DNA of 64,000 bases from Hyaloscypha bicolor E (taxonomy: Eukaryota; Ascomycota; Leotiomycetes; Helotiales; Hyaloscyphaceae), in the NCBI RefSeq assembly GCF_002865645.1, contig NW_020194619.1, forward strand, positions 1,338,442 to 1,402,441, given 5' to 3'. How positions within the stretch are numbered: the first letter of the stretch is position 1; every line of letters begins with the position of its first letter. The notes beneath the pieces were generated by a model. It was not told the origin of the DNA. It made no database searches and saw only the letters and a list, made by a program, of their open reading frames with translations. Position numbers and translations under genes: made by a program. Of the stretch, positions 1 to 12,780 are shown piece after piece.

Positions 1-377
1 TTTTTTCCTTATATCATTGAGCTCCCTACAAATATTAAGATTCGAGTTAAATATGTTCTTCTTTTGTCTTTCGGGAGCTAGAGATTTAGCACGTGACTAT
101 ATGCGTAGAAATATATCCTCACATTTCATTCGAGTTTGGCTGAGGTATAAACCCTTTCCCCTAGGCATAATTTTTCTTTACGGAGGAGAGCCATGCCCGA
201 TATGATTGAATTATATTACTTCTCTTATTTACACGGTTAGTCTTGTAAATAATAACTGGAGGTAGTAAAGGAATGTGGCTCAAATCACTGGATGGGCTAC
301 TGTGTATACGGTTATGGCACATGACTTTAGTGGCACTGGGCATTGGTATTACTGTGAGGATGGCCGCCTATTTATAA
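1..377. other. Gene-free left edge of the AT-rich block
   Basis: No open frame of convincing length or composition is seen on either strand. The stretch is moderately AT-rich and contains a CACGTGAC motif near 91-98, which recurs at 481-488 behind the first hairpin repeat. It probably belongs to degraded repeat sequence, but I cannot assign a family. Confidence 0.4.
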
Positions 378-463
378 CGAGATCTGGGCCGCTTTACTAA
401 AATTAAAGCCTGGCGGCCCTATGCAAGCTTCGGGGCCAGTCTTTAATTTTGCCCTGATCTCGA
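378..463. repeat. Hairpin repeat, copy 1
   Basis: The left arm (379-414) and right arm (434-462) are near-perfect inverted repeats around a ~20-nt loop (GGCCCTATGCAAGCTTCGGG). The left arm carries an extra CGCTTTACT that the right arm lacks, giving an asymmetric bulge. A related copy lies at 2119-2203. Their flanks also resemble each other: a CTATT-rich stretch upstream and a GATTAAGAGG-like stretch downstream. Family unknown. Confidence 0.6.
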
Positions 464-484
464 TTCGAGATTAAGAGGGTCACG

Positions 485-1075
485 TGACTTACTTATAATA
501 AAGCTCTTTTATTACCTATAGGCCTTCTAAGCCTTATACTTACTCGTAAAGCTCTTTCTTTCTCTTTACGAACTGCAATATCCCCTAATTATACCCGCAA
601 AGCTCTATCTTTCCTTTTATAAGCCCTTTTAAGCCTTACTTTTACTTATAAAACCTTCTCCTTAAGTATAGCCACATTACGCTCGCAAGCTCGTACTAAT
701 ATAATGTATAAGCATAAGAGAAATTAGTTTTTAAGAGCTTTTATTTAAATATTTAGCTTTTTGCTTTCTATACCGCACTCGCGGGCCCTCCCAAGCCTTA
801 CTTCTACTTGCAAAGCTCTTCCTTTCCTCTCGCGAACTCTTCCAAGCCTCACTCCCGCTTATATCCTTACTTATAGGGCTTCCCCTTCCCTCCCAAGTAT
901 TACTTATACCCGCAAAGCTCCCTCCCTCTCGCGGGCCTCCCCAAGCCTCACTCGCCCTGCAAGCCCCTTACTACCTGTACTCTCACCCGTAACTCCCTCC
1001 CAAGCCTTACTTTTACCCGCAAAGCTCTCTTCCTCTCGCGGCCTCTCCCAAGCCTCACTTGCCCTGGAATTAGAG
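485..1075. repeat. Degenerate minisatellite, ~50-bp period
   Basis: About a dozen imperfect units recur, each pairing CCGCAAAGCTCT or similar with CTCTCGCGGGCC and CAAGCCTTACTTTTAC. Good units start near 598, 771, 805, 913 and 1016. Units near 485-700 are AT-shifted and those after 770 keep more GC, so erosion is uneven. An AT-rich gap at about 700-765 interrupts the array. The apparent plus-strand ORF through it is a by-product of the repeat and I do not call it a gene. Confidence 0.65.
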
Positions 1076-1129
1076 TTAATAATTATCGTAATATTCGTAT
1101 TCGTCTATATATAACTTCGCTTGCCTCTC

Positions 1130-1745
1130 TCTCAGCTTGCAAGCCTGCCTCTCCACTAGTCCGCAAGCTTCTTCTTTAGCCTGCCCCTCCCTCTCTCTCT
1201 TCTCTTGCTCCTCTCTCTCTGCCCACTCAGCCCACTTCTCTCTATCCTTCTTTATCTTCCTCCTTTCCCTGTCTCCCTCCTTTAACCTCTCACTTGCTCT
1301 CTGCCACTCCTTCTCCCTCGCCTCCCACCACGCCTCAAACTTCCCCTTCCCTAGGAACTGGCCTTTTTATACTTATAACTTCCTCACTCGCTCCTTCCTC
1401 TCTATCTCCTAAACCCTCCTCTCTGCCTTCCTATCCTTACGCCGTTACTGCCGGTCCTGGAGCTCCTGCTCCTCCTCTTGGGTTAGCTCTCGCGTATAAT
1501 TATTAACCGTAATTGCCCGGTATCCGGCAAACCCTCTCTCTATCTTCCCGGTAGCTTGCTGCCGGCGCTAGATATAATTCGCAAGCTCGGCTCGAGTTAG
1601 GAGAGGGTTCGGAACGCAAGTTATTAGAGCTCAATAATGCTTTATCTTTAAATTCCGGTAATAACAGGGCTTATAGGTAAGAAAGCGGCCGAGATTACGG
1701 AATTGCAAGCAGCTTAAGTAATGGGTTTGCGGCCCTAGAAGAGTT
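1130..1745 (-). pseudogene. Minus-strand transposon ORF remnant with charged coiled-coil-like tail
   Basis: One minus-strand frame reads from about 1740 down to 1130 with only a few stops, most of them TAG or TAA where CAG or CAA is expected from RIP. The middle reads LTRAELANYI then RRQQATGKIE and NNYTRELTQEEEQ. The end is very rich in Glu, Lys and Arg, with KFEAWWEAREKEWQRASERL near 1250-1330. A conserved segment followed by a basic/acidic tail is common in fungal DDE transposases, but no catalytic motif survives and the family is not assigned. Confidence 0.4.
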
Positions 1746-1790
1746 AGCTTGCCCGTAAATAGGTCCGTTAACTTACCTATAGCTTACTCC

Positions 1791-1852
1791 CCCTCTTCTT
1801 CTCTCTCTCTTCCTTCCTTTCTCTTTTCCTCTTCTTTCCTCTCTCGCCCCTA
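1791..1852. repeat. Polypyrimidine tract
   Basis: An almost pure C/T run of about 60 nt (TTCTCTCTCTCTTCC and similar) lies inside the AT-rich block. It marks the right end of the GC-richer island (485-1850) before CpA-free sequence begins. Confidence 0.6.
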
Positions 1853-2118
1853 AATTACTATATAGTATAAGGCTTATTACTTAAGGCAAGAACTATATAT
1901 TACGATTTACTAGCTATTCTTAAGAGGAAACTAGAAGATTAATTAAGGATAGCAATATCTAGAATAGTATAATTAATTTAATTTAGATATTATAAGTATA
2001 AATAAAGTATAAATAAAATGCAAATAAAGTCTATATAGGTTTAGTATTCCCGTATAGACAAAAACTAGTTATATAGCAGGGAAAGTTTTCTATAGGTTTA
2101 ATATAGCTATTATATAGA

Positions 2119-2203
2119 CAAGTTTAGGGCTACTTTACTAAAATTATTAATTAGCCCCGGAGCTTATATAAGGCCACTAATTAATAATTTTGCCCTAAAC
2201 TTA
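2119..2203. repeat. Hairpin repeat, copy 2
   Basis: The left arm (2119-2154) pairs with the right arm (2173-2203). The left arm again has an extra TACTTTACT, in the same position as in the copy at 378-463. The paired arm sequences differ from copy 1, yet pairing is kept. The loop (CCCCGGAGCTTATATAAGGCC) matches the loop of copy 1 only as its reverse complement, so it is inverted relative to the arms. Confidence 0.6.
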
Positions 2204-2213
2204 TCCCGAATAG

Positions 2214-4382
2214 GTTTGGAATTAAAGAGGATATATTATATAATAAAGGCCCTAGCTAAAGTTATATAATTTAGTTAGTAAAGGGTTTTAGCTAAATATA
2301 TAAATTAGATACGGATTCTTTATAAATTCTTTATAAATAATATAAGAAAGAAAATAGCCTATAAATATATAAAATTACTTATAAATAAGTTAAAAGCTAA
2401 ATAAGATCTTATAATATTTCTAGATATATTATATTATTTATATAGTTTATATTAGGAAATAAAAGAATATAAAGCCTTATTTATAAGATAATTTATAAGG
2501 CTACTATATAGAACTAGCTATAAAAAAAAACCGGTAATTATAAATCTATTTCTATTATCTTAAATAACTAGCCTTATAACTTATTAATAGTTATTATAAA
2601 GAATAAAGTAAATAAAAACTATTTATAAAAGAATATAAAAGATAATTACTAATTTATAGACTAGAGCTTAATCTATAGAATTATTTATAACTAGCTATTA
2701 AAGTTATTATCTAGTAATTATACCTGAATTAAGAATTTCTTAAAACTATATATTAATATTTATAATCTATTATAAAGCCCTTTTTATAAATAGAGATTTT
2801 ATAAGAATATTACAAGTATACTAATCTTAAGTTATAGCCTAAAGAGAAATAGATCTAGTAAATAGATATTTTATAAGATTTCTAGAAATAATTTTATAAT
2901 TTTAGGATTTGCCTTATTTATATTAGCTAAATCTATTATAAAATATATTTATTTCTGGCTAGGAAATATATCTAGAATTATTTAGTTAAGCTTATAGACT
3001 ATATTATTTAGGATTAATAGAATTACTTATTTACTAAAGGCCTAGTAATTATATAGGGCTCATAAAAGTTACTTTTATAAATAGATATAATTAATTAGAT
3101 TTATAACTAACTAGATATATAAAATAAAAAGTAAGAATATAATTTACTTATTTAAAAATAAGTTATATAATAAACTACTAATTTAGTCTATAAAATCCTA
3201 TTTAAACGGGTTATTATAGACTTATATATTAATTTATAATAATAACTAATAGAGCTATAGCTAGATTTATATTTATTATAAATAGGTCCGTATTATATTA
3301 GCCCGCAAATTATATGAGACTACTAATAAAATTTAGATAAAGTTTTTCCTAAGAATTATAGATATTTCTTTAAAGAAAATATTATCTATAACTAATTATA
3401 AATTAATTATTAGCTAATATATTACCTTAAAGTAATACTTGTATTATATAAGTATCTTATCCTAGATAATTAGGTTTATAGAATATAAAAGAGCCCCGAA
3501 CTAGCTAGTCTTAGTAATTATATTTATAGATAATTTATTAAGCTTAAATAGGATCCGGAACTAGGAATAAGACATATATTTATCCGGAAAAAGAAAAGCT
3601 ATAATATCTATTAATATTATATATAGGATTATCTTATCTTAGTTATAGTAATAGTAATAAAGGGTCTTATAAAGAAATATCTTACTAGTTTTACTAGAGC
3701 CTTATAAATAAAAGTAAGTAGTTTATAAATTATTTATAATTATTATTATAATTATCTAAAAATAAAAGTATTAGTTTATATTTAGCTAGACTTATATTAT
3801 AATTACTAGTAATATTTTATAGGTATAATTAACTCATAAATTAGCTATATAATAGCTTATAGTCTAGTTAAAGATATTCTTAGGTAAGGTAATATTTATA
3901 AGTATTTATTAAAGATTTATAAGATTAAGATTAAGTAAAAAGAGGCTATAATTATAATAAGAATTAACTAAAAATAATAAGAAGTTAATTAATGGGTTAT
4001 AGGCTAGCTTATAGGCCAAGTTATTATAGAAATATTTCTTATACTAGTTCTAGATTACTTATATATCTATAATTAGCTACTAGTAAATATTTATAAGAAA
4101 GAATATTTATAAATTATAGCTAGTTATTAATAAAATAGCCTTATTAAAGTACTAGAATTATTTCTAATTATTTTTTATTAAGCTATAAGTAATATAAGTA
4201 ATATAATATATGAAATAATAAATACCCTTAATTAAATAAAACTTATTAAAGAATTATAGACTATATATAACTATTAGTAAGAGCTATAAATAGAACCGCT
4301 TATTTAAAACCGGACTATAATAGTAAATATAGCTAATATTATATTCTTGCTTATAGGGCTTCTATATTTAGGTCTTAGTAAT
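2214..4382. other. RIP-eroded AT-rich sequence, no gene
   Basis: The sequence is extremely AT-rich with almost no CA or TG dinucleotides, while CCGG islands persist. No frame is open for a meaningful length. It is probably older repeat DNA into which the Copia element at 4383-10656 inserted. Confidence 0.5.
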
Positions 4383-4681
4383 TATTAGTATAGCTATTTT
4401 TTTAGGAGTTATATATATAATTACGAGATATGAAATATGAAATATAAGTAATAAAATATAAATAATAAGATATAAAATACGGGATATAATTATATAACCT
4501 CGTATTTTATTAGTAACTTGACTAGTAAACTAGACTCTTTTAGGCTTAGTAGATTTAGGAATTATATATTTATACTATAATACTATAATTCCTATTTCTA
4601 AATAATAATAACTTTACTAACTAATATAACTAGTATTTCTATATTTATATAATAGTATTATATATTACTAGTAAACTAATA
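4383..4681 (+). repeat. 5' LTR of the Copia element
   Basis: It begins TATTAGTATAGCT and ends AACTAATA. An ancestral TG...CA terminus would become TA...TA by RIP on both strands. It aligns base for base with the 3' LTR; the differences I see are mostly C/T or G/A. Confidence 0.85.
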
Positions 4682-7600
4682 CTAATTAGTTTATATATAT
4701 AAATTAGAGAAAATTTTAGATTAGTTCTAAAAGTATTTAGTAGCTTAAGACAAATCTAGTCTATTCTATATTAAAAAAAAGAATTACTTATTAACTTTAT
4801 AAAAGTATTTAATAGCCTATAGAGAAAATATCTAGCTTTTACTAATTAATAAGTAATTAGTTATTTAATTAATTATTTATTTAACTTCTACTATTTTTTA
4901 AAACTAATTTCTTTTAGCCCTAAGACTACTTTCTTAGAAATTATCTTTTTTATTTATATAATACCCGTATTTATAAAACCCTTTCTCCGGAATATATACC
5001 CTATATATATCCTTAAAGCTATTTAATTACTACTTTAATTTTACTATTAAGTTAAGTTCTTTAAGCTTTAGACTTTCCCGGAATTATAATATTTTACTTC
5101 CTAAATTTCTTATTATAAATAAAATATTTAAGGGCAAAATATTTACTTTAATACCTATAATATCCCTAGATATCTGAGATATCTGGAATCTAAACTAGGT
5201 ATCTAGATACTTTTATTACTAAACCCTTTTTATAAACCTATTATAAATTATATATATATACTAGGGAAAACCTGAACTTGGTTTAGTATAAATACTAATA
5301 AGGGAAAGAAACTAATTAAGAAATAAGAGAATAATATTAATCCGGTAATTATAATAAAGGCTAAACTTTAGAAATATATAATTACTAAAATATATTAGTA
5401 TATCTTATATAGAAAGAGTAATAATAATCTATAGAATCTATTCTAGAATAATTTTAAAAATTTTAATATTATAATATATAATCTAATTAATTATATACTT
5501 ATATAAAATCTTTAAACTTAATTTTAGTATAATAGTATCTATATTAAATAGAATTATAGAAATCTTATTATTATATAATTCTTTATTAATTTTACCTAAG
5601 AAAAAATAAAAAGTATATAAAATAAAGCTAATATTATTAATAATAATCTAATTAAAATAGATCTTTTTTAGGGACCTATTATATTAGTTTATTTTATTCT
5701 AGATAAAACTAGATATAAGAGAATTAGATAATCTTAGTTAAGAAATTAAGCTATTTATTTATTTTCTCTAAATTAAGGCTATTTATTACTTCTATTTTTA
5801 TTACTACTAGTATTATTACTAAACCCGAATTATTATTAATTAGTACTTACTATTTCTACTAGAAAGCTTATTAGGGAAATAGTAAAGATATATTCTAAAA
5901 TATAGAAATATAATAGAACTAATAATAGTTTTAATTATAAACTTATTATTTTCCTTAATATTTACTAATATATAAAGCTCCTAGAAAAAATACTAGTAAG
6001 AGCTTTTCTTACTATATTAAAAAGACTAGTATAAGACTATTTTTATAATAACTAGCTCTCGAGTTATATATATAAAAAGGCTTATATAAATATCTATAGC
6101 TTTTTTAAAAATCCCGGTTTCTATTATTAAAATTTAGATAAATAAAATACTATTACCTTAGTAACTATAATAATAAAGAACCCTAAAAAAACAATATTTA
6201 AGCTTATCTAAATACTAATTAATAACCTATATAAATTATAGTATGGCCTTACTCCTGTCTTATAAAATACCAAATTTCTATATAATAAGATTATTATTTC
6301 TTATTAAGGCTTACTAATATACTAATATATAGTTTCGGACTCTCCTAATAATCTTAGCTAGCTTATTAATAAGCTTTAATTATCTATTATTACTTATAAG
6401 AAGAAGTAATAAATTATTACTAAAACCTATTTTACTAATTAATAATACTATTCTCAAAACTCTCTAAATTACTATTTATCCGGAAATTATTAATATAGAC
6501 CTAGCCATAACTTCGGAATCTATAATAATTATTTTAAGCCCTGTAATTATAATAAATATACTCTAAAATCGTGTTTTATATATAAAAGATCTAAATACTA
6601 TTTATAGAAACATATATTAGAGAAATAAGAGGCTAAGAAGGCTCGATTTAAGAGTAGAAATATTTACTAATTTAGATCCCAAAATACCCGTAACTTTAAT
6701 AAATACTTTAGTAATACTTATATATAATATATTACCGAATTTAAAAAAGAAGAAAATAACGAGAATAATAAGAATAAACTAGTAAATAATACTTTTAAAG
6801 CCTTATTAGTAGAAATAGATAAAGAAGAAAAATATTATTCTAATTCTTACTTTACTTTTATTAAGAGCTTTCTAGCTACTTCTATAGCCCTTACTTCTAT
6901 TATCTCTATAACTAATACCCTTATAAATAACCTTATTTTCCTTTCTCTTATATACTAGATAATAGGCAAAAACTATATCTTAGAGCCTATTAAATAAATA
7001 GAAAACACTTAGATATTTATAATTAATAGTATATTAAGATATAATACTTATTACTTTTATAAAATTATAATTAATACCGGAACCTCTAGATTCTTAATTA
7101 CTAGTTCTAACTAATTCCAAGCTTTATAATAGACTAATAATAGTATTAAACTTAATAAAATTACTAAAGGTTAAGTTAATATCTAGTTTAGTATTAGATC
7201 TATATCTTCTATTAGATCTATAATAGTAAAAATACTAATTAGGCAAGTATAATTCTATATTATATCTATAAAAACTTTATTTTTACTTAGCTTAGCTAAT
7301 ATAAATAAGCTAGAAATTTACTTTAATAATCTTACTAATTATCTTATTACTTCTAATAAATGCTTTATACTTATAGTATAATATTTTAGATACTTTTTCT
7401 TGTTTTGAAATATTATTCTATAAAGCTTTATTTCCGAATTCTTTATTTATAATTCTTACTTTCTTATAGAAATCAAATTATAATATTTATATTATTATTT
7501 TAGTTATTTATTTATTAGTAAGCTTTAAAATATACTAGAATAAGCAGGCTATAATATTAATATAAAAGCCCTTAAGTATCTTATAAAATACTATAAGTAA

Positions 7601-10357
7601 TACTAGAAATTCGGATAATTATTAGGATAATTTAAGTTTGATCTAAGAAATAATATTAGCTTTAATTACTTTATTATTATTAATATTTTCTATATTTCTA
7701 ATAAGCCTATATTTTATATTATTAATAAAGGCACTAGATATTAAGCTAGCTAATAGCTTTAAAATATTAGTATATTATATACTTGAGATACCCTAAAGTA
7801 ATATTAGATTAATACTTATTTAGGCTCTTCTAATTAAATTATAGTAAATACCGGAAAGTAGTTTACTAGTAAGAAATTCGCTTAGCTTATAAATACTATA
7901 GGAACCAAAATTAAAATTATTTCTATAAAAGCTTATAGTTCCGTCGGAATTATAGAATATTATTATAGCCTAATTTAATATATTTACTTTATTATTATAG
8001 CCAAAATTAATAGAATTAATAAGAATATTATACTTTAAATAGCTTTTAAGGCTATTAATAATTTTATTAGACCTAATAGTATTATCCTAATTCTCTTAGT
8101 TTATAATACTTTATTCCAAATAACTAAATATAATACCTTATTACTAATTATATTATAGTAATTAGTAATATTCAAGAAAGTAATAATAGAAATTTAGAAG
8201 TTTTAAGCTAGATACTAGATTATAAATATCCTAAATACTTGAAATAGTCATAATATTACTAATATTTATAAACTTTTCTTAAATTCGGATATTCTTATAT
8301 AATATAAAGGAAATACTAGTTAACCTAGTAATTAGGATAAGCTATATAAGCTAGTAGCTATTAATAGAAAAGATTATATACTAGCTCTATTATATAGTAA
8401 TACTACTTTTTACTTAACTTCTATAAAGCCCTTTTATATAAGAAATATTAAGGTTATTACTAATAGCTCTAAACCTGAACTTATTCTCGAACTCTATAAT
8501 AAAACTAAAAGTAATATAGGTATAATTTCTTTTATTATTTCTGCTATTTTACTAAAATATAATAAAGAATACCCTTATAAAAACCCGGATTTTATAGTAT
8601 TCTTATAGAATAATAACCTATATAAGGACTTTTATTAAGTTAAAGTTACTAGCCTTCTAGAAAAGAGTATATTTAAAATTATTTTTAGATCTCAGATATT
8701 AAAGGAAATATATATCTTTAATTCCTGATTTATTAATAAGATTAAGAATAAGAATATAGAGAAAGAGTTTAAGAAATTGAGATTAATTATTTAGGCTTAT
8801 AATAATAGTAAGAAATATGTAATATTAATATAATTATTTACTATTTAATATATTAGCTAGAGAGTTATCCTTAGTATTATTATTATAATAATAAATATTA
8901 TAAAGCTATATTTATATAATATCTCGTAAGCTTATATCTAATTAATAACCTTACTTAATTATAATTTTTATATTAACCTATTTTATAAACTTACTAGAAA
9001 GCTAAATCTAAATAATAATTTGGTTCTAAAGGTTATAAAACTATTATATAGTTTACCGGAAGCTAGGAACTACTAGTTTAAGACTTACTATTTCTATTAT
9101 ATTAACGAGCTTTCTATAAAATAATTAACTTATAACCCTTATCTTTTCTATAATAAGTAATCTATTAGAATTATTAGTCTTTAAACTAATAATATCTTAT
9201 TTATTAAAACTAATAATTTTATAAAAATAAAGTAACTAAAGCTCTAAAAAACTAAGTTTTTAACTAAGAAATATAAATGTCTTATTATTAATTATAATCT
9301 CAAGTTTAATAGAGGTATTATTTATATAAATATTACTAGAATTACTTTTATATAGGAATACTAATATAAAAACCTCTAAACTATTTCTATAAAAAATATT
9401 ATTACTATAAGTAATAAGGGTACTATTTATTAAGATCTCTTTATTAAGGACTAATATATTACCTAATATACTAGAGAAATATATATTATATTAGTTTATT
9501 AACTAGAAGTTTTATATAACCTATTAATTATTACTTAAGCTATTAAATTCTCGGAAACTAATATAAAGGTACTTAATAAGTATATTTAATAGCAAATTAA
9601 GAATATTACTAGAGAACTAAAATTCGTGAAGCTAGTAAAAGAATTCTTATATTTAATTGTTTTTATAAATACTTTATTTATAAATAATAAAGATCTTTTT
9701 TCCTAAATTAGATATATTCTAGTTCTAGTAAATAGAACTAGATATACTAATATTATTTACTAGTTCTTTACTAAATATAAGAGAGTTATTAGAAGTATTC
9801 TAGCTTTAGAACTTTATAATATAACTTATAGCTTTAATATAAATACTTTAGTTAAATCTATAATTAATAAAGTACTAGAAATAGAACTATTACTAGTAAT
9901 TTATATAAATTTGAAGTTATTATATAAATATTTTATTAAATTAGGAATTATTTAAGAAAAGTATCTAATAATTAATATAATATATCTTTACTAAATATAT
10001 AAATAATAAGAGATTATAGAAGTTAAATAAATTAAGGAAGAATTAAATTCTACTAATTCTATAATAAAATTAAAGCTAATAAATATTCTTAAATACCTAA
10101 TTAATATAAATACTATATAATTAAATATAATGAAATAGGTTAAGTATAAATAGAGCAAGAAATAAATATATAAGATAAGAGAATATTATAAGAGGAAAAG
10201 TTATATATAAAAGGCTATGGCCTTTAATATATAACTAAAATCTCGGAAGTAATATAAATATATAAAATATTTAGGAAATCTAGTACTAGGCCAAATTAGG
10301 AAATTTATATATAATTAGAAAAAGATATTATTTTTCGCGTTTTTAGAGAATTTCTAG

Positions 10358-10656
10358 TATTAGTATAGCTATTTTTTTGGGAGTTATATATATAGTTACG
10401 GGATACGGGATATGAGATATAAATAATAAAATATAAGTAATAAAATATAAAATACGAGATATAATTATATAGCCTTATATCCTATTAATAACTCGACTAG
10501 TAAACTAGATTTCTTTAGGCTTAGTAAATTTAGGGATTATATATTAATATTATAATACTATAATTCTTATTTCTAAATAATAATAATTTTATTAACTAAT
10601 ATAACTAATATTTTTATACTTATATAATAATATTATATATTATTAGTAAACTAATA
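10358..10656 (+). repeat. 3' LTR of the Copia element
   Basis: It is the same length as the 5' LTR, with the same start (TATTAGTATAGCT) and end (AAACTAATA). GTAAC follows directly at 10657-10661 and matches GTAAT before the 5' LTR. Confidence 0.85.
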
Positions 10657-10661
10657 GTAAC

Positions 10662-12780
10662 TTATATAAAGTATTATAGGAACTTATAATAAAGATACTA
10701 GTAGCTATTCTTATATATTATATTATATTTAAAAAAAGCTATTAAAATTAAATAAGTATTTATAGCCCGGTTTATAATTTACTCGAATAAGAAATTATTT
10801 ATAAAGTAAACTATATATTATCTAGGGAAATAGATTACTAAATACTAGATTAGGAGAAATTCCTAATATATTAGATATTTAAATAAATACTAGAAAGCCT
10901 TTATAAGGCCTATATACTAAGCTTAAAGATATTAGGTAATCTTATTATTTATTCCTAAAACTATAATAATTATATAATTTATTCTTTTATAAATATATTT
11001 ATAGATATACTTAATTACTTATATAGAAATATAAACTTTAATATTAATATAAGAGTAGAATTTCTAGAAAAAATACAAGTTATATAAAATAACCTAGTAA
11101 TTATTATAGATAATTTCCTGGCCTAGAAAGCCTAGTTTATAAACTATAAATATATAGCTATTATTCCGGTACTAGTACTCGGGATATCTATTTTTATAAA
11201 TAATTATTATAGCTATAAATGCCTTAGGGAACTTCTTTTAATATATAAGCGGGATTATAAGTATTTTACGAATTATATATAGGGCTTTTAAATTATTTTT
11301 AAGGCTATATAATTTATAAGATATTTAACTAGTTATTATAATTATAAGTTTATTTATAGAATCCTATAATAGGTCTAAAAGCTTAATATAAATAACTTTA
11401 TTAACTAAATTAGAAATTAAGAAAATAGCTTCTTTTCTAAGAAATAAAAGTAGGTATATATATAGAAAGTTATATTTCTAGTATTTAATTATATATATAT
11501 AGTTTATATATAATTTAAAAAAGTAATTCTTTAGGTTTATAAATAGCTTTTTTATTTTTAATATAAAGATCTAGTAAAAGAAATCCGGATAGTTAATAGC
11601 TTATTACCTATTTAAAAAGTAATCTATAATCTCAGGCTAATATAGGTTAGCTATAAAAATAATAAAGAAGCTTGGCTTATTAAAGTATTATATAATAGCT
11701 ATTAAGTCTTAAAAGAGCTATTATATAAAGTAATTACTATCTATAAAGCTTAATAAGAAAATAAAGTAATAGCTAATATTATTTATATAAATATTTTTAT
11801 AAATTAGAGTATTTATAAACTCTATATATATATTTATATAAATATTCTACTAGTATAAGTAAAGCTAGTTAAGTAAAATAATCTTATAGGTAATATATAT
11901 ATTAATAATATATTACTAAAAAAAGTAGCTAGTATAAAAGAATAAGAAAAAGGCCGGATAAATATAGAGATAGTACTAGTAAAAAACTTGCTATTTTAGC
12001 TATATTTACTAATAGGTTCTATTATAGTCCTATAACTATAAATTATAGTACTAGCCCGGGTTATTATATAGGAAAAATAAAATATAATAAAGTAGTATAT
12101 ATATTATATATATAATATTAATTATATATATTTATAAATACTTATAGCCTATCTTATAAATTATAAGTACTAGATTATAGCGGCTTATATTTATATACTT
12201 ATCTGGAATAAGGGCTATAACCTTATTATTTATTAAGAGATTCTTATAATAATAATTAGTACCTAACTCAAGAATTAAATATATTTATAAATTAAATAAG
12301 ATCTAGAAATTAGTTTACTAGCTTATAAGATACTTATGGGCTATCTTATAAATTATAATAAACGGATTATAATTCGTAAGTATATTCGTAAGCTATAAAA
12401 GAACTATATAATCTAAGTAAGAGAAATTAGTAGCTTATATATTAGTTATAAAAAGCGGATTATAAAAGAAAAGCTATATAAAAAAAGATTTAATATATAA
12501 AGCGGGCTATAGTAGGCCTTAGAAATAGAAAAGCTTACTATAAATCTAAAAGTACTAGATTTTATAAAAGAAGTTAATCCGGGTATTTTTCTTATAGCTA
12601 ATTAATATAAAGGCAAAAGTATAATTATATATCCGAATATTTATCCGGAAGGCCTAGTAAAGCGGGTTATTATCTATAAAGAGGTAAGAGAGGTATAAAG
12701 AAGGCTTATAGATTAGAGGAAGTATTATATTATCTTTCTTATAATAGGCCTTAAAATAATTATTTATATAGCCAAAATAA
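10662..12780. other. RIP-eroded AT-rich sequence right of the Copia element
   Basis: Very AT-rich sequence with CA and TG almost absent and no usable frame. The part after about 12100 keeps more G+C (GCGGGCTATAG, CCGGAAGGCC) and may be a second decayed transposon that I cannot classify. Confidence 0.45.

Larger units (their letters stand above)
4383..10656 (+). mobile_element. RIP-degraded Ty1/Copia LTR retrotransposon
   Basis: Two 299-bp direct repeats (4383-4681, 10358-10656) sit exactly 5,975 bp apart without net indels, flanked by GTAAT and GTAAC, a 5-bp target duplication with one C-to-T change. Plus-strand remnants read in Copia order. A zinc-knuckle-like region lies near 6530-6590. 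The protease reads N-T-G-T-S at 7073-7087, where GAT became AAT. A GAG-pre-integrase LHxRF-like motif lies near 7480, integrase runs about 7620-8170, and the reverse transcriptase motif LYxLPEA is at 9044-9067. RNase H-like sequence follows to about 10000. Integrase before reverse transcriptase identifies Copia. Stops throughout make it inactive. Confidence 0.85.

Noticed and set aside
761..1114. Plus-strand ORF rich in Pro/Ser/Leu
   Set aside because: It is the translation of the ~50-bp minisatellite; the repeat length, not selection, keeps the frame open.
1137..1506. Plus-strand Ser/Leu/Pro-rich ORFs
   Set aside because: They are antisense to the charged transposon remnant and follow from its GA-rich sense strand.
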